Assembly: GCA_016840945.1 (NCBI GenBank)
Contig: JAEORJ010000054.1
Location: 1 to 17,614 of the forward strand
DNA from: Candidatus Gerdarchaeota archaeon
GTDB taxonomy: Archaea > Asgardarchaeota > Heimdallarchaeia > JABLTI01
Direction of reading: 5' to 3'
DNA: 17,614 nucleotides
Of the stretch, positions 14,482-17,614 are shown piece by piece; the stretch's first letter is position 1, and each line of letters begins with the position of its first letter. The position numbers and the translations under genes were made by a program. Below the pieces are notes generated by a model. That model was not told the origin of the DNA and did not search any database. It worked only from the letters and a program-made list of their open reading frames with translations.

Positions 14482-15765
14482 TTATTGAATTACTTTATCA
14501 CCTTTGATTTTTAAACCTAAATCATTAGTTATAATTGATTCTAGTTCATCTCGAGGAATTTTCAAGATAACTTCAAGATAATCAAGAAAAACTTCTTTTT
14601 TTGAACCAATATAATGTTTAACTCGTTCAACTTGTAATGAATGATCACTTGAAATATCAAAATCATCTTTCAAAATCAATATATCATTATTCAATGTAAA
14701 GGACAGTTCTTCTGTTGCAATTTTTATTATTTTCTTCTCATACATCCCTGTTATACTTTCAAGGTGACTAACATATACTTGTTTTTGATCACCTATTAAT
14801 CTTTTAATTGTTTCAATTTCTTTATTATTTACAACAATATCACCATATGAATAATCACCAATTTTAGAGTCATCATCATGTTTCTCTTGACTTGATTCTG
14901 GTTTTTTATCAGTCAATATATGATACCTCTTTTTTGCTTTGGTATGATTTGGTTCAATGATAAGTGCTTTTTTATAAACATCAATTGCTGATTCTTTATT
15001 ATTAAGTGATTCATGAACTTCACCTAGCACTACCAAAATATCAGGATCATTAGAGTTCATTGATAAAGCAGTATTAATAAATAACAATGCTTCACTTGGC
15101 ATGAAATTTAGCAAAGCTAGTGTAATGAGTTTCCAAGCTTCAACATTTTTTTCATTTTTTGCTAGAAAGTCTATTGATAATTCTAAAGCATGACCATAAT
15201 TTGTTTCTAAAGCTCTGTAAATCTCATCTATAACCTCTCCATGTTCAAAGGATTCTCTCATACCAGTAATCTTTGCTTTTGGATTAAATTGTCGGAGATA
15301 AAAAATAACCTGTTTTATTATTTCTGCTTTATTTACTGAACCAATTCCATTTAAATCATTTAGATCGACATTTATTATACTATTATCAACAAGTATGAAA
15401 TCAACAAAATAAGCAGGAAATTCTTTTGTATGTTTTCCTCCCAGAGGACCTCTAACAGTTCTTTTTACTATGTTTGTTCTAAAAGAAACTCTTTTTATAT
15501 CCCTCCAAAAAATCTTAATTTGACCTAGAAATTTCTTTATGATAAATCTATCAGTGTAAATACTTGTTGGTAAAATAAACATACCAATATCAATGATTTT
15601 TTCAACACTCTCTTTTTGTGAAGCAATTGGATTATACAGAATTTCTCTTTCTCTAAGGTATTGTAGAAATGAAATATCTGAATTTTTTTTTGCTATTTCA
15701 AAATCACTAAGAAAATCTTGTAATGTTTTAGATAAATTATAATCTTTAGGGTTAGTATAAGACAT
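14482..15765 (-). CDS. PH-like / TPR / double winged-helix-like protein of unknown function
   Basis: 427 residues from ATG, with GGTGAGG at 15771-15777. Three parts can be seen. Residues about 57-160 alternate strands (GMFILPTSIYTDRFIIKK, IKIFWRDIKRVSFRTN, AYFVDFILVDNSIINVDLND) and end in a helix, the order of a bacterial PH-like fold. Residues about 195-285 are TPR-like helices, with DPDILVVLGEVHESLNNKES as the clearest repeat. Residues 317-366 and 379-427 are two copies of a 50-residue unit: compare ETIKRLIGDQKQVYVSHLES with ERVKHYIGSKKEVFLDYLEV. Each copy ends in a short wing (NNDILIL, KGDKVIQ), so a tandem winged-helix module is likely. No membrane helix or enzyme motif is visible. The parts suggest a scaffold that binds proteins, and perhaps lipid or nucleic acid. 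Confidence 0.7.
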   Translation of the reverse strand: MSYTNPKDYNLSKTLQDFLSDFEIAKKNSDISFLQYLREREILYNPIASQKESVEKIIDIGMFILPTSIYTDRFIIKKFLGQIKIFWRDIKRVSFRTNIVKRTVRGPLGGKHTKEFPAYFVDFILVDNSIINVDLNDLNGIGSVNKAEIIKQVIFYLRQFNPKAKITGMRESFEHGEVIDEIYRALETNYGHALELSIDFLAKNEKNVEAWKLITLALLNFMPSEALLFINTALSMNSNDPDILVVLGEVHESLNNKESAIDVYKKALIIEPNHTKAKKRYHILTDKKPESSQEKHDDDSKIGDYSYGDIVVNNKEIETIKRLIGDQKQVYVSHLESITGMYEKKIIKIATEELSFTLNNDILILKDDFDISSDHSLQVERVKHYIGSKKEVFLDYLEVILKIPRDELESIITNDLGLKIKGDKVIQ

Positions 15766-15837
15766 TAAACCTCACCTATTAATGCTCTCTTATTTTCAAT
15801 ATTTCTTTACTAATTAAATAATTAACTCTAGTTTATA

Positions 15838-16983
15838 CTACATTTTTAATTTCACAACTTCTTTCTTAAAGTCTTGAGGGTCCATTTTCCTAGGTATATC
15901 AATTATACCTCTAGGACCAGCAGCGAAGATTCTATTCCTTAAATCTGAAACGATTATTTTTTGATCGGTAAAATTAGCAATTAGTGAATTTTTACAATTA
16001 TGATATGTAAGCAAATTCTCTTTTGAAAAAACAACATTTCCTTCTTCATCCCTGGGATATATTGGTGAATTGTAAACTTTTAACCAATCACCTAAATCAT
16101 CCCATTCCTTTTGATATTTTACAGTAGCATAAGTCATGTCAGTTATTAGCAATTTATGAATTACTTTTGAGAAATCACAGAATGGGCATTTTTTCAAGTA
16201 TTCTTCAGCAGTTTTACAAGAGCTAAGTAAAGAACTAATTTCTGCTAATTGCTTTTGAATTTTTACAAGCTCCTCTTTTGGATAAGGATATGATTTCTCT
16301 AATTGAGAAATTGAAGCGTTTTTCATTGCCAAAATCTGATCTTTCAAATATTTCGATTTAACACAAACTATCATCGTTTCAGCTAACATTCCTTCTTTAG
16401 GGATTGTTCCCTTCAACATAAATTCAATTGCTTTATCATTTTCCACTCTAATATATGAAAAGGCAGGATTTTTAGTTCCTACAGTAAGAACAGTCCCACT
16501 TGAAAATTTCTTCTTTTCAATTTTATCTAAAATAGTTTTTACTGCTTTATTAACAGCTTCTGTTTGAAATTGATCGCAAGGAGCCACTATTAATATATCA
16601 TCATCTTTGGATTCTACAGAAGTGGCAATAATTGGTGAACCCGTACCCTTTCCTGGATCTGAAATTACTTTTGAAGGTTGTAACTTTTGTTGAGAGAATT
16701 TCTCAATAATTGAAGGTGTGCCAAAAAGAATGGAATCATGATGGGGAATATACAATAATGGCATGACCATCAAAGGAGTGCCATCGAAGGGATTTATTGG
16801 TATTAGTGGCTGATAAGGTTTACCATTATGAATAGGTATTCGTAAATCTAATGTTTTGAAAATTGGTGTCAATCGAGTACTACTTTGTTCAGTACCAATA
16901 CCCACAGCTATTTCTTTTTGAGTGATCTCTCGAGCTAACAAAACTAATTTTATCACTTTTCTCACTAGTCGATACAACAACAT
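15838..16983 (-). CDS. Divergent mannose-1-phosphate guanylyltransferase-like nucleotidyltransferase
   Basis: 381 residues from ATG. The body follows the ManC/GDP-mannose pyrophosphorylase pattern: ISDPGKGTGSPIIATSV (family form like ILEPVGRNTAPAIALAA) and ILIVAPCDQF at 130-139 (family LLVLPADH), then TVGTKNPAFSYIRV (family TVGIKP-GYGYIE), WDDLGDWLKVY at 294-304 (family W-DVGSW), and a late NCKNSLIANFTDQKIIVSDL. The enzyme would join GTP and mannose-1-phosphate for glycans or compatible solutes. The nucleotide loop is altered: instead of AGGxGTRLWP it reads VGIGTEQSSTRLTP, preceded by extra residues, so activity is uncertain. GTG at 16956 would give a start MIKLVLLA, closer to the family, but the SD choice is not decisive. 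It is 46 bases after the zinc-ribbon gene and probably in the same operon. Confidence 0.75.
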   Translation of the reverse strand: MLLYRLVRKVIKLVLLAREITQKEIAVGIGTEQSSTRLTPIFKTLDLRIPIHNGKPYQPLIPINPFDGTPLMVMPLLYIPHHDSILFGTPSIIEKFSQQKLQPSKVISDPGKGTGSPIIATSVESKDDDILIVAPCDQFQTEAVNKAVKTILDKIEKKKFSSGTVLTVGTKNPAFSYIRVENDKAIEFMLKGTIPKEGMLAETMIVCVKSKYLKDQILAMKNASISQLEKSYPYPKEELVKIQKQLAEISSLLSSCKTAEEYLKKCPFCDFSKVIHKLLITDMTYATVKYQKEWDDLGDWLKVYNSPIYPRDEEGNVVFSKENLLTYHNCKNSLIANFTDQKIIVSDLRNRIFAAGPRGIIDIPRKMDPQDFKKEVVKLKM

Positions 16984-17029
16984 AGCTCTATTTTAATTTT
17001 CCTTAAATAAAAAAGAAAGAAAAATGGAA

Positions 17030-17614
17030 TTAAATATAATGATAACGAGTATTCATAAGACACTTATCACACATCAATTCCATGGTCATAAATCCAATAA
17101 TTTCATCTTTTTCAGCGACAACACCGCAATCCGAGCACGAAGCATATGAATCATCAAATTCTATTGGTTTTTTACATAATTTACAGCGAACAATTAATTC
17201 ATTGCAAGATAGACATCGATTTGTTTGGAAGTCAACCTTTCCTCCACAATAAAAGCAAGTACAATCATCGGAAGCTAATTTGCTTGTGGAACGGATGATT
17301 ATTTTGGAAAAATCATCCTCATAACCATTCCCATTTGAAGGTTCAACTATATTCCTTAAGATTCGTTGAATTTCAGCTACTGTTTCACCTGTTTTATCAG
17401 CCAGTTCTTGAACATTTATCTGGTGATTATCCGGTATAAAAGATAACAGCTCATAGAGTAGTTCAGTATCTTTATGTTTTTGGAAATTTGAAGTATAAAT
17501 AGATCTAAAACTAAATAATTTTAGTTGTTGAGTATCAACTGAACCAAAGATCACGATTATAGTAAAGATAATTGCTACTGAGGGAATGAGGATATAAAAT
17601 GAAAAATACTTATC
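17030..17614 (-). CDS. Membrane-anchored winged-helix and zinc-ribbon protein (5' end outside window)
   Basis: 194 codons are visible and the frame is open at the right edge. A GTG at 17554 could be read as a start, but the 20 codons before it are in frame and give FSFYILIPSVAIIFTIIVIF, a clear membrane helix, so the real start lies outside. After the helix comes a winged-helix-like stretch (INVQELADKTGETVAEIQRI). A cysteine-rich C-terminus follows: counting from the edge, Cys pairs at 120/123 and 134/137, 144/147 and 160/163, and a last pair at 182/185. This gives two zinc ribbons plus a fifth CxxC, ending near YHYI. The helix and cytoplasmic zinc domain suggest a membrane-tethered sensor or nucleic-acid/protein-binding factor. 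No family is recognised. Confidence 0.75.
   Translation of the reverse strand, partial: DKYFSFYILIPSVAIIFTIIVIFGSVDTQQLKLFSFRSIYTSNFQKHKDTELLYELLSFIPDNHQINVQELADKTGETVAEIQRILRNIVEPSNGNGYEDDFSKIIIRSTSKLASDDCTCFYCGGKVDFQTNRCLSCNELIVRCKLCKKPIEFDDSYASCSDCGVVAEKDEIIGFMTMELMCDKCLMNTRYHYI

Noticed and set aside
2765..16934. CTCGAG occurs about seven times (2765, 3320, 5458, 6914, 8444, 14550, 16929), more than expected in AT-rich DNA
   Set aside because: All copies lie inside coding sequence and can arise from Ser-Arg or Leu-Arg/Glu codon pairs using CGA; no link to a methylase or regulatory site is visible.
17552..17554. GTG as the start of the zinc-ribbon protein
   Set aside because: The frame continues upstream without a stop to the window edge and encodes a membrane helix; no ribosome-binding site precedes the GTG.
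1..17614. tRNA genes, CRISPR repeats, insertion sequences
   Set aside because: No cloverleaf-like sequence, regularly spaced repeat, transposase or terminal inverted repeat was found in the gaps, all of which are shorter than 200 bases.

Overview
The window looks like chromosomal DNA of an archaeon, most probably an Asgard archaeon; the phylum cannot be fixed from the sequence alone. The DNA is very AT-rich (about 30% GC by eye). Genes are led by strong Shine-Dalgarno (SD) sequences of the GGTGAGG or GGAGG type, and five of them appear to start with TTG. The gene content is archaeal: a tungsten aldehyde:ferredoxin oxidoreductase, a TrmB-type regulator, an archaeosine-synthase-like/TGT-like pair and signal-anchored surface proteins. 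Two proteins carry longin-like domains, a feature typical of Asgard genomes. No rRNA, tRNA, CRISPR array or mobile element is visible, and no gene-free stretch exceeds 300 bases.

Layout. 1-3947 (minus): two tandem paralogous FAD oxidoreductases of the phytoene-desaturase superfamily (the first cut by the window edge) and a complete aldehyde:ferredoxin oxidoreductase whose true start lies 41 codons inside the longest reading frame. 4131-6395 (plus): a TrmB-like winged helix joined to a TrmB-like C-terminal domain by over 500 residues of coiled coil. 6432-8495 (minus): a TPR array with a C-terminal longin-like domain. 8672-10515 (plus): a membrane-anchored surface protein and a divergent bacterial-type GAPDH. 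10565-11466 (minus): a two-gene operon of a longin-like protein with two C-terminal membrane helices, apparently starting at CTG, and a 55-residue membrane protein. 11647-13367 (plus): a stand-alone domain with an archaeosine-synthase-like motif and a TGT-fold protein, 11 bases apart. 13472-14395 (plus): a second surface protein related to the one at 8672. 14482 to the right edge (minus): a PH-like/TPR/double winged-helix protein, a divergent mannose-1-phosphate guanylyltransferase homologue, and a membrane-anchored winged-helix/zinc-ribbon protein that runs off the window.

How the parts relate. The redox and sugar enzymes suggest a ferredoxin-using heterotroph, but they are scattered single genes rather than one pathway. 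The strongest leads are the longin-like proteins, especially the membrane-anchored one with its small partner; the apparent two-gene version of archaeosine synthase; and the very long TrmB coiled-coil protein. All three convergent gene junctions carry a hairpin followed by a T-rich tract, which resembles bacterial intrinsic terminators more than the simple oligo-T terminators usual in archaea.
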